The position numbers and the translations under genes are program-made. The notes under the pieces were generated by a model. That model had not been told where the DNA came from. It was given only the letters and a program-made list of their open reading frames with translations, and did no database searches. Positions 1-9,964 of a stretch of DNA of 64,000 nucleotides are shown here, one piece after another (within the stretch, counting starts at the first letter, position 1; each line of letters begins with the position of its first letter). Source of the DNA: Secundilactobacillus mixtipabuli. Lineage in GTDB: Bacteria; Bacillota; Bacilli; Lactobacillales; Lactobacillaceae. The DNA is taken from positions 124,001-188,000 of the forward strand of contig NZ_BCMF01000001.1 in assembly GCF_002217925.1 (NCBI RefSeq), written 5' to 3'.

Positions 1-2236
1 AGGTATTGTCACCAGAGGTCGCCAATCCGTTCTGCTGATTCAGCAAGTTCAGGCTCTCATTGAGCACCCGTGGCATGTTCTCGGCAGGAGCTACGATTTC
101 TGCCGTTTGGGGCGCCATGTATTGATTATAGATTGCTCGCGTATCATCCGCGGAACCTTCTGCTACCAAATATCCGTGGTCATCATACTGATGAACATCC
201 GTACCAGTTCGACGACTCGGTGTAATAACGTTATTGCCATCAATTTTTCCTTGAACAATAGCGCCATCTTTAGAATAAATCACATCTTCCCAAGCAGCAC
301 TATTACCGCCGGCAATTTCAACCGTGAAGTCGTTGGATACTTTACCAAAGTAGCCGGCCTTAGGCGACATCTTAAAATACGTGTTAGTTTGTAGACCTTG
401 AGGATGGACTTTATAAACAAACTGAATTTGCGCCACACCACGATTGTTGTCCACGTATTGCGACATATCAACGTCGCCATTGGTCGTTGTCAGATCAGTC
501 ATAATTGGGGTCGTTTCAAAATCACTCTCGTCTTGATAACGAACGTAAACATCCGCTACTGGTTGTTCAACCAGCGGAACCTGAATCCCATAAATTGACT
601 GTTCAGGAATTTCGACATACGAACTTGGCGCGGTCACTTGCATCAAATCAACGTTTAAATGTGGGTCAACATTATAAGTCGCAATATACTTGGTAATGGC
701 TCTACCATAAATAGGAAACTCAGTATCAAGGTAATCAAAGTCTTCTGGTCCAGTTTGCATCAAAAATGCCAGTTGGGCATTGGGATAAACCGTTGGGTCA
801 ACATTGCCAATTTTTTTGGTTAGATTTCCCTCACCATCTGCAGGACCCCAGTGATACTGAACAAATACAGAACCATCCGTTGGCGTAATTGGCGTCTTCG
901 CATTAGCCGAAACCTGAATGGTACTGTTAGCAATTTTTGAAGTTGTACTTTCGCCATTGATTGAAGTTGCATTTACCTGACTCTGAGTTGTTAACTTAGT
1001 CAGTGCTTTGGTGTCTTTATTGATTCGAAGCACAATGTTGAAATAAGCGTTAAACAAGTTGTCGGTAGCGGCCAGCTGATCCTCTAAACTTGGCGCTGTC
1101 ATATTAAAGGTCAGTAATGTTTGACCACCGCCGGAAGTTTGGACCACTGGTGTTACTGTTGAGTTATCCACGCTTACGAATGATAATCCAGCCGGAATCA
1201 AATATTTGAGGCTCGTTGTTGACCCTGGTTTGAAATACGCTTGTCCCAACGTGCTCTTTGGTGCCGAAATACCCACCCGATAAACCAGTAGATCGCCAGG
1301 CAATCCGGTTAACATCTTTGTATTAATAACGGCGTTACCGTCTTCGTCCAGCAAGATGTTCCCGTCTTCATCTTGGGCGAGCGTCCCAATCATCCGGTTA
1401 GTCACCCCGTATTGCGCAGTTGATTGCACGGTCACGCTTTGTTTATCCGCTTGGACTAGTTGGGTATCTCCATCAAAATAAGTAGCCCCCATAGTAATCT
1501 GCGTGCCATTTATAATCGCTTGGTTAGCTGTCGAAAAGACGAATTTCTTGGCAACTGACAAACCATTAATGGGTGCTGTAAAGGAATAAATCAGCTGCGT
1601 ACCGTCTGTGCTAAGCGTTGGCGTAATCCCATCAATTGCTAAGTCGAGGCCATCGCTCAGTTTAAAATCCTGTGGCAAATCAATCACCAAACGCTGCTCA
1701 TTCATGGTTTGATTAATACCACTCACTGATAATTTCAAATTAAAATTAGCTGACTCACCCGCTTGAATCTCCGGTTCTTGAGCCGTTAAGTCGATATCGG
1801 CCTTTACAACACTGGCAGAAACGTCTGACTTAACCGCCTTAAAGGTGGTCATCCTGCTTTGCGCAACTGGTGCAGTAACCTGCTCAGGCGCTGGTAACTG
1901 TTCAGCGCTCTTCTGGCTAACTGCCGGATTGGTCGCATCATTAGACTGCTCAGATTGCGGTTGTTCCTCCACCGTCGTCTGATCAGCATCTGTTTCAGTC
2001 GTTTTCGTCACTGGGTTCGATTCAGTGCTTACCTTAGTTGTACGTTCAGTTGAAGACTGTAACGTAACCGAACTATCACTGATACTCGTTGAATCAGTGG
2101 TTGATTCAGTTGTCGCTGCGCTGGCTGTATCAGTCTGTCCCTCGTCTGCTTTAGCCTGTGTAACCCCTACCATCAGCAAACTGCCCAAAACTGTACTGGA
2201 AATTAAAAGCTGCTTGATCATCTTTGGCTGGTTCAT
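1..2236 (-). CDS. Secreted adhesin-like surface protein, 5' part only (C-terminus outside window)
   Basis: The open frame starts at ATG 2234-2236 behind an AGGGGGG ribosome binding site and runs off the left edge after 745 codons. The N-terminus is a signal peptide (K5, K9, then a hydrophobic stretch ending VTQAKA, predicted cut near residue 30). Residues about 31-125 are a Ser/Thr/Glu-rich linker. From about 130 onward come beta-rich modules with phrases such as FKAVKSDVSASVVKADIDLT and GQTLLTFNMTAP, as in isopeptide-stabilised Gram-positive adhesins. No anchor is visible because the 3' end is missing; LPxTG, WxL or repeat anchoring are all possible. The exact family is not recognised. It is divergent from butA. 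Confidence 0.75.
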   Translation of the reverse strand, partial: MNQPKMIKQLLISSTVLGSLLMVGVTQAKADEGQTDTASAATTESTTDSTSISDSSVTLQSSTERTTKVSTESNPVTKTTETDADQTTVEEQPQSEQSNDATNPAVSQKSAEQLPAPEQVTAPVAQSRMTTFKAVKSDVSASVVKADIDLTAQEPEIQAGESANFNLKLSVSGINQTMNEQRLVIDLPQDFKLSDGLDLAIDGITPTLSTDGTQLIYSFTAPINGLSVAKKFVFSTANQAIINGTQITMGATYFDGDTQLVQADKQSVTVQSTAQYGVTNRMIGTLAQDEDGNILLDEDGNAVINTKMLTGLPGDLLVYRVGISAPKSTLGQAYFKPGSTTSLKYLIPAGLSFVSVDNSTVTPVVQTSGGGQTLLTFNMTAPSLEDQLAATDNLFNAYFNIVLRINKDTKALTKLTTQSQVNATSINGESTTSKIANSTIQVSANAKTPITPTDGSVFVQYHWGPADGEGNLTKKIGNVDPTVYPNAQLAFLMQTGPEDFDYLDTEFPIYGRAITKYIATYNVDPHLNVDLMQVTAPSSYVEIPEQSIYGIQVPLVEQPVADVYVRYQDESDFETTPIMTDLTTTNGDVDMSQYVDNNRGVAQIQFVYKVHPQGLQTNTYFKMSPKAGYFGKVSNDFTVEIAGGNSAAWEDVIYSKDGAIVQGKIDGNNVITPSRRTGTDVHQYDDHGYLVAEGSADDTRAIYNQYMAPQTAEIVAPAENMPRVLNESLNLLNQQNGLATSGDNT

Positions 2237-3309
<1,073 letters not shown>

Positions 3310-3341
3310 ACGTAAAAATAATCGTTTCAAAATAACGCAAA

Positions 3342-3376
3342 AGAAGCTCAATTCGTCATGAATTGAGCTTCTTTTT
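3342..3376. terminator. Bidirectional terminator between butA and the GlpF-like gene
   Basis: A perfect 13-bp stem (AGAAGCTCAATTC paired with its complement, 5-base loop GTCAT) is followed by T5 on the plus strand and preceded by an A-rich run, so it can serve both convergent genes. Confidence 0.85.
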
Positions 3377-3401
3377 GATATCTGATAGACATTGAATGAA
3401 A

Positions 3402-4112
3402 TTAAATACCTAAATAAAACTTAGCAAACAATGCTGTTGCCACAGCGCCAAAGAATGGTGCAATCCCTGGTACCAGTAACCCGTATTGCCAGTCGCTTTC
3501 AGCCTTGTTCTGGATTGGTAAAATGGCGTGGGCGATCCGTGGACCAAGATCACGTGCTTGGTTCATTGCGAAACCAGTAGGACCACCGAGACCCATACCA
3601 ATTGCCCAAACCAGCAGACCAACACCGATTGGCACAACTTCTGGTGAGTTAGCGCGAGAAATTGCTAGGATTGAAGTCAAAAAGATGAATGTGTCGATAA
3701 ATTCCACAAAGAAATTCCGGGGTAAGTTCCGGACAGCCGGTGACGTTGAGAAAATGTTACGGATCGTCACTGGATCGATTTTATCGTAAGAGTTTTTAAA
3801 TGAATCTGCGTACATAATGTACACGATCACAGCACCAACAATGCCGCCTGCAATTTGAAAAATAGAAGTTTCGATAAATGTAATAAAGCTCATTTTGCCT
3901 AATAAATACATGCAGAAGGCCATTGCTGGATTGATCGTAACGTTACCAAAAATAAATAAGGCGATTGAAATACCGAATGCCCAAGTGGTGATCGCAAATA
4001 GATGCCCTGAACCATGGTACTTTGTATCGTGTAAAACTGTGCCAGCATGGACACCCACCCCGAATAAAATCATTAGTGCTGTGCCCATAAACTCTGCCAT
4101 TAATTGATGCAT
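3402..4112 (-). CDS. glpF: MIP-family channel (GlpF-like aquaglyceroporin)
   Basis: A 236-residue, six-helix channel for water, glycerol or other small neutral solutes; some lactobacillar members pass lactic acid. The first half-helix motif is canonical (TINPAMAF, NPA at 61-63). The second reads GFAMNQARDLGPR, so NPA is replaced by NQA at 184-186, while the selectivity-filter Arg/Asp context (RDLGPR) is kept. The start is ATG 4110-4112; no upstream in-frame start exists because of a TAA, and the ribosome binding site is weak. It is single-gene and shares a terminator with butA. The exact substrate cannot be read from sequence. Confidence 0.85.
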   Translation of the reverse strand: MHQLMAEFMGTALMILFGVGVHAGTVLHDTKYHGSGHLFAITTWAFGISIALFIFGNVTINPAMAFCMYLLGKMSFITFIETSIFQIAGGIVGAVIVYIMYADSFKNSYDKIDPVTIRNIFSTSPAVRNLPRNFFVEFIDTFIFLTSILAISRANSPEVVPIGVGLLVWAIGMGLGGPTGFAMNQARDLGPRIAHAILPIQNKAESDWQYGLLVPGIAPFFGAVATALFAKFYLGI

Positions 4113-4169
4113 CTCTTTTATGCCATCCCATTCTTATAGTTGATTTGTTTGTAACAGTTATTTTGCGAC

Positions 4170-4211
4170 AAAAAAAGTCCTCTGAACTCGTTGACTGGCG
4201 AACTTCAGAGG
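4170..4211 (-). terminator. Rho-independent terminator of the small ORF 4235-4471
   Basis: Stem CCTCTGAA (4179-4186) with TTCAGAGG (4204-4211), followed on the minus strand by a run of seven T. Confidence 0.7.
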
Positions 4212-4234
4212 ATTGTTAACTCTGTCGTTATTGA

Positions 4235-4471
4235 CTACGCAACCGTATCTGAATCAGTTAAAACGTGTTGGAACGAAACTAAGCCCTTCGCAATATCAGC
4301 TTTGAATAACCCCTTAATATGGGTATTCTCATCCGTGACGACAACTAAAAATTCGTCTTCACTCTCTTCAGACCGGGTAAAGGTTTCGTATTCACCCTTA
4401 AACCCATTTTTTCTAAAGATACCAATGATTTTTAACATTTCTCGTTGACTGACTTCTGTTTCGTTATTCAA
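4235..4471 (-). CDS. Small acidic hypothetical protein
   Basis: A 78-residue frame with a TTG start (4469-4471). A GGGAG sequence sits about 12 bases upstream, a long spacing, so Met12 is an alternative start. The protein is acidic and soluble (SEESEDEFLVVVTDEN) with no signal peptide or membrane segment. I do not recognise a family. A proper terminator after the stop supports a real single gene. Confidence 0.55.
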   Translation of the reverse strand: MNNETEVSQREMLKIIGIFRKNGFKGEYETFTRSEESEDEFLVVVTDENTHIKGLFKADIAKGLVSFQHVLTDSDTVA

Positions 4472-4621
4472 GACTTAATTTCTCTCCCGTTCTGTGACTT
4501 TTAATTATTCTTACCATCATTAACCAGTTTTACGCAATTTAGCGCAGAAAAATGATCACCCACGGGACAGACGAAACGCCCGTTAGTGACCACTTTTGGT
4601 TAATTTTAAATTTGTGTTGCT

Positions 4622-4742
4622 GAAACGTGTTCCAGCAGGCAAGGAGCTATGTGTAAGTCAATATTGGCATAAATCCAAAACCGGGATTTTTGCCAATATC
4701 ATCTTACACGCCGCTCCTTAACCGCCTGCTTCCACACTCTAG
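4622..4742 (-). repeat. 121-bp covarying hairpin element, copy 1 (after gpmA)
   Basis: A long imperfect palindrome starting inside the gpmA stop codon. Read on the minus strand, nested helices are GTGT/ACAC, a symmetrical GGA/GGA internal loop, AGCAGGC/GCCTGCT, AAGGAGC/GCTCCTT, GTGTAAG/CTTACAC, ATATTGGCA/TGCCAATAT and AAATCC/GGATTT. A second copy at 15663-15784 keeps the same architecture with paired substitutions. There is no T tract, so it is not a standard terminator. A REP/MITE-like DNA element or a structured 3'-UTR RNA are both possible. Confidence 0.8.
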
Positions 4743-5428
4743 CCGAGTTTACTCTTACCCAAAACCTTCAACTTTTCGTCGAAGTCATAGATAACTGGTT
4801 GGCCCGTCTTCATTTCCAAGTTGATGATATCTTCATCTGAGATACCTTCAATGTACTTGCTCAAGGCACGTAATGAGTTACCATGGGCTGCAATGATGAC
4901 GTTCTTGCCATCTAACAACTTAGGTGCAACTTCGTCTTCCCAGAAAGGCATAACCCGTTCCAAGGTAACCTTCAAGTTTTCACCACCAGGTACGATGTTA
5001 GGATCCAAGTTAGCATAACGACGATCGTTAGCTGCTGATCCTTCATCATCAGCACTCAGCAATGGAGGCAAAACATCGTATGAACGACGCCAGATGTGGA
5101 CTTGTTCGTCACCGAACTTCTTAGCTGCTTCAGCCTTGTTTTGGCCTTGCAATGCACCGTAGTGACGTTCGTTCAAACGCCAAGTCTTGGTTTCTGGAAT
5201 CCAGAGTTGGTCTGAGTATTCCAAAGCATAATGCAAAGTCTTGATGGCACGAGTTAAGACAGAAGTGTAAGCATAGTCAAATTCAATGCCTGCTTCCTTG
5301 ATTAACTTACCAGCGTTGATAGCTTGCTTAACACCTTCATCACTAAGGTCAACGTCAACCCAACCAGTAAATTGGTTAGATAAGTTCCATTCACTTTGAC
5401 CATGACGAATCAATACTAATTTAGCCAT
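4739..5428 (-). CDS. gpmA: 2,3-bisphosphoglycerate-dependent phosphoglycerate mutase
   Basis: Interconverts 3- and 2-phosphoglycerate in lower glycolysis (cytoplasm). The 229-residue protein has the histidine-phosphatase signature [18 protein letters not shown], with phospho-acceptor H9 and R8, the [12 protein letters not shown] segment, and the second catalytic histidine in [10 protein letters not shown]. Length is normal for the dPGM type. GAGG lies 10 bases before the ATG. It stands alone; its TAG stop is the first three bases of the hairpin element described at 4622-4742. Confidence 0.96.
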   Translation of the reverse strand: MAKLVLIRHGQSEWNLSNQFTGWVDVDLSDEGVKQAINAGKLIKEAGIEFDYAYTSVLTRAIKTLHYALEYSDQLWIPETKTWRLNERHYGALQGQNKAEAAKKFGDEQVHIWRRSYDVLPPLLSADDEGSAANDRRYANLDPNIVPGGENLKVTLERVMPFWEDEVAPKLLDGKNVIIAAHGNSLRALSKYIEGISDEDIINLEMKTGQPVIYDFDEKLKVLGKSKLG

Positions 5429-5514
5429 TAGTTAAATACCTCTTTCTTCTTTTAATTACCCAAACTATTTTACACCAAATGAACGGTAATTCCAGTACCA
5501 ATTCGCTTTTCACA

Positions 5515-5556
5515 TTAGAAAAGCGGGTCCAATCCTTTCGTAGATTGAACCCGCTT
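5515..5556 (-). terminator. Terminator of lepB
   Basis: A 14-bp stem (5521-5534 with 5543-5556; AAGCGGGT core, two mismatched bases) and 8-base loop, then TTTTCT on the minus strand. Confidence 0.75.
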
Positions 5557-5591
5557 AAACAGATTAATTATTTGTGAAATATTTTGGCCGA

Positions 5592-6203
5592 TTAATTCTG
5601 GTAATTGTTAATGATTTTATGGTTACTCTTCCAGAAACCAACCTTCACAACACCGACCAACTTACTCTTTGGCACGAACCCGTATACTCGGCTATCTTCT
5701 GAAACGCTCCGATGATCACCTAGTACGAAGTAGCAGTTCTTTGGCACTTTGTTGATCCGGTTATTACCAATGGCGAGGCTCCACTTATTGCTCCAGTCGT
5801 TTTGACGAGCTGCAGAAACTAGGTTAAAACCGTTTTTATAGCTGGCAACCGTGCCGGCTTGCTGCTGATACTTTGAAATGTAGTTTTGAGCTTGATACTT
5901 GCCGTTCACGTACAATTTACCAGTCTTGCTGTAACGAATCGAATCGCCTGGCAGACCAATCACACGCTTAACGTAATTTTCCTTTGGTGCCGCGTTTGCA
6001 TCCACCCCTGAAGCATCAAAAACAATCACGGAGTAACGCTTAACGGGAGCGGTTTTAACCGCCACAACGTGTTGGTTGTTCTTTAAATTAGGTTCCATTG
6101 ACGCACCAGAAACATTGATGGGCACCAGCCATAAGAAACGAATACCGAGAGCTAGTAATAGGCCAACCGCAACGGGTATCAACCATGAAAGTGTCTTTTT
6201 CAA
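5592..6203 (-). CDS. lepB: Signal peptidase I
   Basis: Membrane-bound protease that removes signal peptides from exported proteins, relevant to the many secreted proteins encoded in this window. The 203-residue protein has one N-terminal membrane helix (8-28), the box B serine in GASMEPNL (S35), the general-base lysine K79 in NYVKRVIGLPGD, and GDHRSVSEDSRVYG (162-175). Start is TTG 6201-6203 with GGAGG 7 bases upstream. It follows the AI-2E family gene by 37 bases and is probably co-transcribed with it. A single-helix Bacillus-type enzyme. Confidence 0.93.
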   Translation of the reverse strand: MKKTLSWLIPVAVGLLLALGIRFLWLVPINVSGASMEPNLKNNQHVVAVKTAPVKRYSVIVFDASGVDANAAPKENYVKRVIGLPGDSIRYSKTGKLYVNGKYQAQNYISKYQQQAGTVASYKNGFNLVSAARQNDWSNKWSLAIGNNRINKVPKNCYFVLGDHRSVSEDSRVYGFVPKSKLVGVVKVGFWKSNHKIINNYQN

Positions 6204-6240
6204 AATAAAGCCTCCAATTTGTTAGTCAACGTTTGCACTG

Positions 6241-7320
6241 TTAGTCATCCGACTTCCAGCGTTTCCGTTGTTCTTTGATTTTTTCTTTTAACTCTTGTGG
6301 CGCAACGTATAAACCATGCGCCTTTTTAACGCCCAGAATATCCAGGAAGAAAGTGAAGATCGGCACACTGACAATCAATCCCCAAGTGCCCCACATGGCT
6401 TCACCAGCCAATAATACCACGAACGTATAAAAAATTGGCAGTTCGGTTTTACTGGACATGAGCTTAGGATTTAAAACGTAGGCCTCAAGGGTATGAACGA
6501 CCAGCAACAGAATCAAAATCGTGATCACATCCCGAAATCCGCCGACCGCATAACCGAGAATACTGAGGGGAATAGCTGAAATAATGACCCCAGCCACGGG
6601 AATCAGGCTCAAAATGAAAATCATGATAGCCACGGCCAGTAATTGTGGAATATGCAGGAACGCCAAACCAATCGTTGTGACCGCTGTGTTGAACAAGGCA
6701 ATCAGAAATTGCGCTTCCAAAACCACCCCAAAGGTATCGGCAAACTTATGGCCGAAATAGGAAACATCCTGAAAGAACCAGCCATAATCGCTGCTGAGGA
6801 ATAACTTGGAAAAGGCGTTCATTGGTTTGAGCTCAATCGTATAAAAGAAGCTCAAAATGATGGAAAGCACGATGGTGACACCAAATGAACCAATACTGGT
6901 AATGTAATCAACCAGTAATTTCAAGCTGCCTCGCACCTGTGGCAAAAGATTGGATTTACCGATCCAGTCTGACACCAGTCTAACTGTCTGGTTAGTGTCA
7001 TTAGCTGAATTTTGGTAAAACGTGTAGATCGACTGAACAGATGAAACCACCTGTGCGGTAATCTTAGGAATATAAATGGTGATCCCCAAATAGAGGCCAA
7101 CAATCAGTAAGACGTAAACCACAATGACGATGAACTGGTACGGAATCTTAACGCGTTGCTGGATAGTCCTGATCAAGCTAACGATTAAATACGTAAAGAT
7201 AAACGTCAGCAAAATCTTACTCATTTCGGACCTCACCAGCCAAAGCACGCTGATCAAGATCCCCAAGACGACCCAACGCCTTAGAACAACATTTTTAATA
7301 AACCGCTGATATAAGCTCAT
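6241..7320 (-). CDS. AI-2E family (PerM/YtvI-type) transporter
   Basis: A 359-residue polytopic membrane protein with about eight helices: hydrophobic blocks at about 12-60, 65-85, 145-165 and 205-330, with the periplasmic-side loop between helices 3 and 4 typical of the family (PF01594). Members include a proposed autoinducer-2 exporter and Na+/H+ antiporters, so the substrate is open. A strong GAGGGGAGGGG ribosome binding site precedes ATG 7318-7320. lepB follows after 37 bases. Confidence 0.8.
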   Translation of the reverse strand: MSLYQRFIKNVVLRRWVVLGILISVLWLVRSEMSKILLTFIFTYLIVSLIRTIQQRVKIPYQFIVIVVYVLLIVGLYLGITIYIPKITAQVVSSVQSIYTFYQNSANDTNQTVRLVSDWIGKSNLLPQVRGSLKLLVDYITSIGSFGVTIVLSIILSFFYTIELKPMNAFSKLFLSSDYGWFFQDVSYFGHKFADTFGVVLEAQFLIALFNTAVTTIGLAFLHIPQLLAVAIMIFILSLIPVAGVIISAIPLSILGYAVGGFRDVITILILLLVVHTLEAYVLNPKLMSSKTELPIFYTFVVLLAGEAMWGTWGLIVSVPIFTFFLDILGVKKAHGLYVAPQELKEKIKEQRKRWKSDD

Positions 7321-7399
7321 AGCGCCCCTCCCCTCTAGTCAATCAATTAAAATAGCCCCGTCCACCACATACAAACGTGGTCAAACAAGGACCATTTCG

Positions 7400-8293
7400 T
7401 TACTTGTAATTTTTCTCTGCATAGGCTTTAAACGAAATACCTGCCTTGTGCGCAGCAATCAAACCACTTCTAATATCTTGATCCGAAAAACTGCCCGATG
7501 GCACACCGATTGAAGACAAGATTTTCCGAGCGTTTGAAATTTGAGCTGCGGTGATAGGTTTACCATTAATCTCAGTTTGTGATTTTTTAACGGTGTATTC
7601 GTTCGACCCCTTATAGTTTTTGACTGCGGCCTTTTCGGCATCCGTCAATCCAGGTGTGGAGCTACTTGAATGATCACTAGTCGAGCTTGAACTATCGACG
7701 GCACTGCCATCGCCAGTACCGTCACCGCCATTTTTAATGGCTTTATTGTTGGCGCTACGGAGTTCAACCGCTTTATTGTAAATGTCAGTATAGTAGACTT
7801 CTTGTGCTGCGGTATCCTTAAAGATTCGGTCCAACGTAGCGTTAGAAGCTTCGTAAGATTGCCCCTGATTCTGAGTTAAAGCTTGGTCGTAAACATCTTG
7901 GAACGTTTCGGCCTTCAGTTGAACGGTCTTTAAGATCTTCAATGCTGTTTTCGCACGGTTACTCAAAGTTGAAAGTCCTGTTTTGGCTTTTTTAACTTTC
8001 GTATAATTGGCCTTAGCCACATTAAATTCATGGTCGGTCATAGCCGATTCTGCAGACACGAAGTTTTGTGTCTGCGTCAAATAGCCTTTGGCCACCTTAT
8101 CGTTGGTCCGATGACGCAAAGCTTCTTGGAATGACGATTCAGCAACTGAATAGTTTTTTTTGCTGACCGCCGTCTTACCAGTCGTCATGGCCGCTGTATA
8201 GGCTTTTTGGGTAATATGATGACTGGTAAATGTCACCCCGCCAATAACTAAAATGACGACAACTGCCACGATGGTCCAGATCCACTTTTTCAA
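7400..8293 (-). CDS. Membrane-anchored extracellular protein of unknown function
   Basis: 297 residues. An N-terminal signal anchor (about 4-25, WTIVAVVVILVIGGVTF) is followed by helical segments with TPR-like spacing (SSFQEALRHRTND and ANYTKVKKAKTG), a Ser/Gly/Asp linker at about 195-220, and a C-terminal domain ending GISFKAYAEKNYK. TTG start with GGGAGGAA upstream. I do not recognise a named family. The topology suggests an envelope role. The gene lies alone between azlCD and the AI-2E gene. Confidence 0.6.
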   Translation of the reverse strand: MKKWIWTIVAVVVILVIGGVTFTSHHITQKAYTAAMTTGKTAVSKKNYSVAESSFQEALRHRTNDKVAKGYLTQTQNFVSAESAMTDHEFNVAKANYTKVKKAKTGLSTLSNRAKTALKILKTVQLKAETFQDVYDQALTQNQGQSYEASNATLDRIFKDTAAQEVYYTDIYNKAVELRSANNKAIKNGGDGTGDGSAVDSSSSTSDHSSSSTPGLTDAEKAAVKNYKGSNEYTVKKSQTEINGKPITAAQISNARKILSSIGVPSGSFSDQDIRSGLIAAHKAGISFKAYAEKNYK

Positions 8294-8384
8294 AGTAATT
8301 CCTCCCGCTTTCAGGTATCTTATTTCTCATTATAACATGTTGCAATTCCCACGGCAGTAGCGATTGATAAGATTATCCAAAACG

Positions 8385-8423
8385 TAAAAAAGCAGTCCAG
8401 TCAACTAAATGACTGCACTGCTT
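8385..8423 (-). terminator. Terminator of azlCD
   Basis: Minus-strand stem AAGCAGT..AGTCA with TGACT..ACTGCTT and a T6 tail, just after the azlD stop. Confidence 0.8.
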
Positions 8424-8471
8424 CACGCTTCATATGGCTTTAAAGCCGAAAAATTTTAACTTTAGATTTGT

Positions 8472-8816
8472 TTACAAGACGACTGCCAGTAAGAAGACAC
8501 TGACGAGCCCCACCACTACTGAAAGTGCCATTGACCGCGTAAAGTAGGCAATTAAGCCCACAATAACTGAGGCAATGATTTCTGGTGTGTGATGCACAAT
8601 ATCGAACTGATAAGTTGGCGTCACAAACACGTCCTTCACGACCAGTGCGGTAAACAGCGATACCGGAATAAATTTCATCCATTCGTTGAACCATTCCGGA
8701 ATTTTACGCTGGGTAAAAATCTTGATGGGAAGATAACGTGGTGCAAAGGCCACGAAGAACCCCAAGATAACTAATACAAGATGTTGCGTTGTGTTCCAGT
8801 GATTTACTGCTGCCAT
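8472..8816 (-). CDS. azlD: AzlD-family branched-chain amino acid exporter small subunit
   Basis: A 114-residue protein with about four membrane helices; the KIFTQRKIPEWFNEWMKFIPVSLFTAL segment is typical of AzlD. It works with AzlC to export branched-chain amino acids and analogues. It starts 17 bases after the azlC stop with AGGAGA upstream, so it is translated from the same message, and it precedes the terminator. Confidence 0.85.
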   Translation of the reverse strand: MAAVNHWNTTQHLVLVILGFFVAFAPRYLPIKIFTQRKIPEWFNEWMKFIPVSLFTALVVKDVFVTPTYQFDIVHHTPEIIASVIVGLIAYFTRSMALSVVVGLVSVFLLAVVL

Positions 8817-8833
8817 ATCTGTCTCCTAATTAA

Positions 8834-9622
8834 CTAACCCTCGTCCGACTCTTCTTCAGCTGATGCTTCCTTACTACCGGGGTTTCTCACCTTATATAGG
8901 AAATGACTGCCCGGCTTTTTGTGCCGTAAGTAATGCTCCAAAGAAAACCCGATAAACGAGGAGATCAGTGTTGAAATAACCAGTCCCAACGTGCTCTTTG
9001 TCAACACTAGGAAGAATACCGCCAGCACTGCCGCAATCAACCCGATAAAAATCGTCAGGCGGTTCTTGACCTGCATGATGATCATATAGAGGAACAGCGC
9101 GGTAAGGGCAAAGTGAACAACGGTTAAATCGATTTTTAGCGCGCTGCCCACTAAACTGCCGATGAGGTTGCTGACCGTCCAAAAGAGCAGTGAATAATGT
9201 TCAACCATCAAGGCTTCTCGCGGCGTCCATTTTTTATCAGTTGCAAACTTCAAATAGTTGACCGCGTAGTTTTCATCATTCATCGACACTGCAAAAATGA
9301 ACTTAAACCGTTCTGATGTGCCCATCAGGTATTTAGATAAACTTGAGCCGAGTAACGCATACCGCAACTCCAAGAAGAACAGCATTAATACGATGGATAG
9401 CAATGGTGCATTAATCGTCAGCATGGACGCAATCATGAATTGCGCACCGCCTGAAAAAATAAAAATTGACACAAGCCCGGTTAAAATCGTATTGAATCCC
9501 GCAGCATGCAAAAGCACACCACAAGCCAATCCGATTGGTATGTAGCTTAAGTTCAATGGCATTGCAACGTTGAGTGTTGAACGCCATTTGGGCTCGTTAG
9601 GGTTTGGCACTTGTTTTGTCAA
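8834..9622 (-). CDS. azlC: AzlC-family branched-chain amino acid exporter large subunit
   Basis: About 263 residues with the AzlC core (SYIPIGLACGVLLHAAGF, FIFSGGAQFMIASML, then LRYALLGSSLSKYL). The frame is open further upstream (to 9688), but GGAGG 8 bases before TTG 9620-9622 decides the start. A start at ATG 9637 would place that GGAGG inside the codons right after the Met. It forms an operon with azlD; a non-coding stretch of about 340 bases precedes it. Confidence 0.85.
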   Translation of the reverse strand: MTKQVPNPNEPKWRSTLNVAMPLNLSYIPIGLACGVLLHAAGFNTILTGLVSIFIFSGGAQFMIASMLTINAPLLSIVLMLFFLELRYALLGSSLSKYLMGTSERFKFIFAVSMNDENYAVNYLKFATDKKWTPREALMVEHYSLLFWTVSNLIGSLVGSALKIDLTVVHFALTALFLYMIIMQVKNRLTIFIGLIAAVLAVFFLVLTKSTLGLVISTLISSFIGFSLEHYLRHKKPGSHFLYKVRNPGSKEASAEEESDEG

Positions 9623-9710
9623 GAATGATGCCTCCATAAAAGGTAGAGTGGCAAAGCAGACGATTAGGGAGCAACGTCTAATTAACAACTTCCAATCTGC
9701 CGAAGCACGC

Positions 9711-9773
9711 TTAAACTAAGAAAAGTCGGCCATACCGGAACCCTTCCACATCGAAGTCGCGCATCCGCTCCAT
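9711..9773 (-). other. Possible leader ORF upstream of azlC
   Basis: A 20-codon frame reading MERMRDFDVEGFRYGRLFLV ends about 90 bases before the azlC start, inside the likely 5' UTR. The ending Leu-Phe-Leu-Val would suit attenuation by branched-chain amino acids, but no ribosome binding site precedes it and alternative RNA helices are not clear. Weak. Confidence 0.2.
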
Positions 9774-9964
9774 AAATCGACAATTACACAATACAACGTC
9801 ATTTTACCATGTTTCATTCTGTTTTCCTACGGTGTTTTCACAAGTTAACTGGACAAAAAAACAATAAATGCCGCTTACATTTTCCAGCCCATTAAGGAAT
9901 ATTAGAACAATATTGGTACAATATATTATAAAGTTCGTTAGTAAGCCAGGCAATCAATTATACC

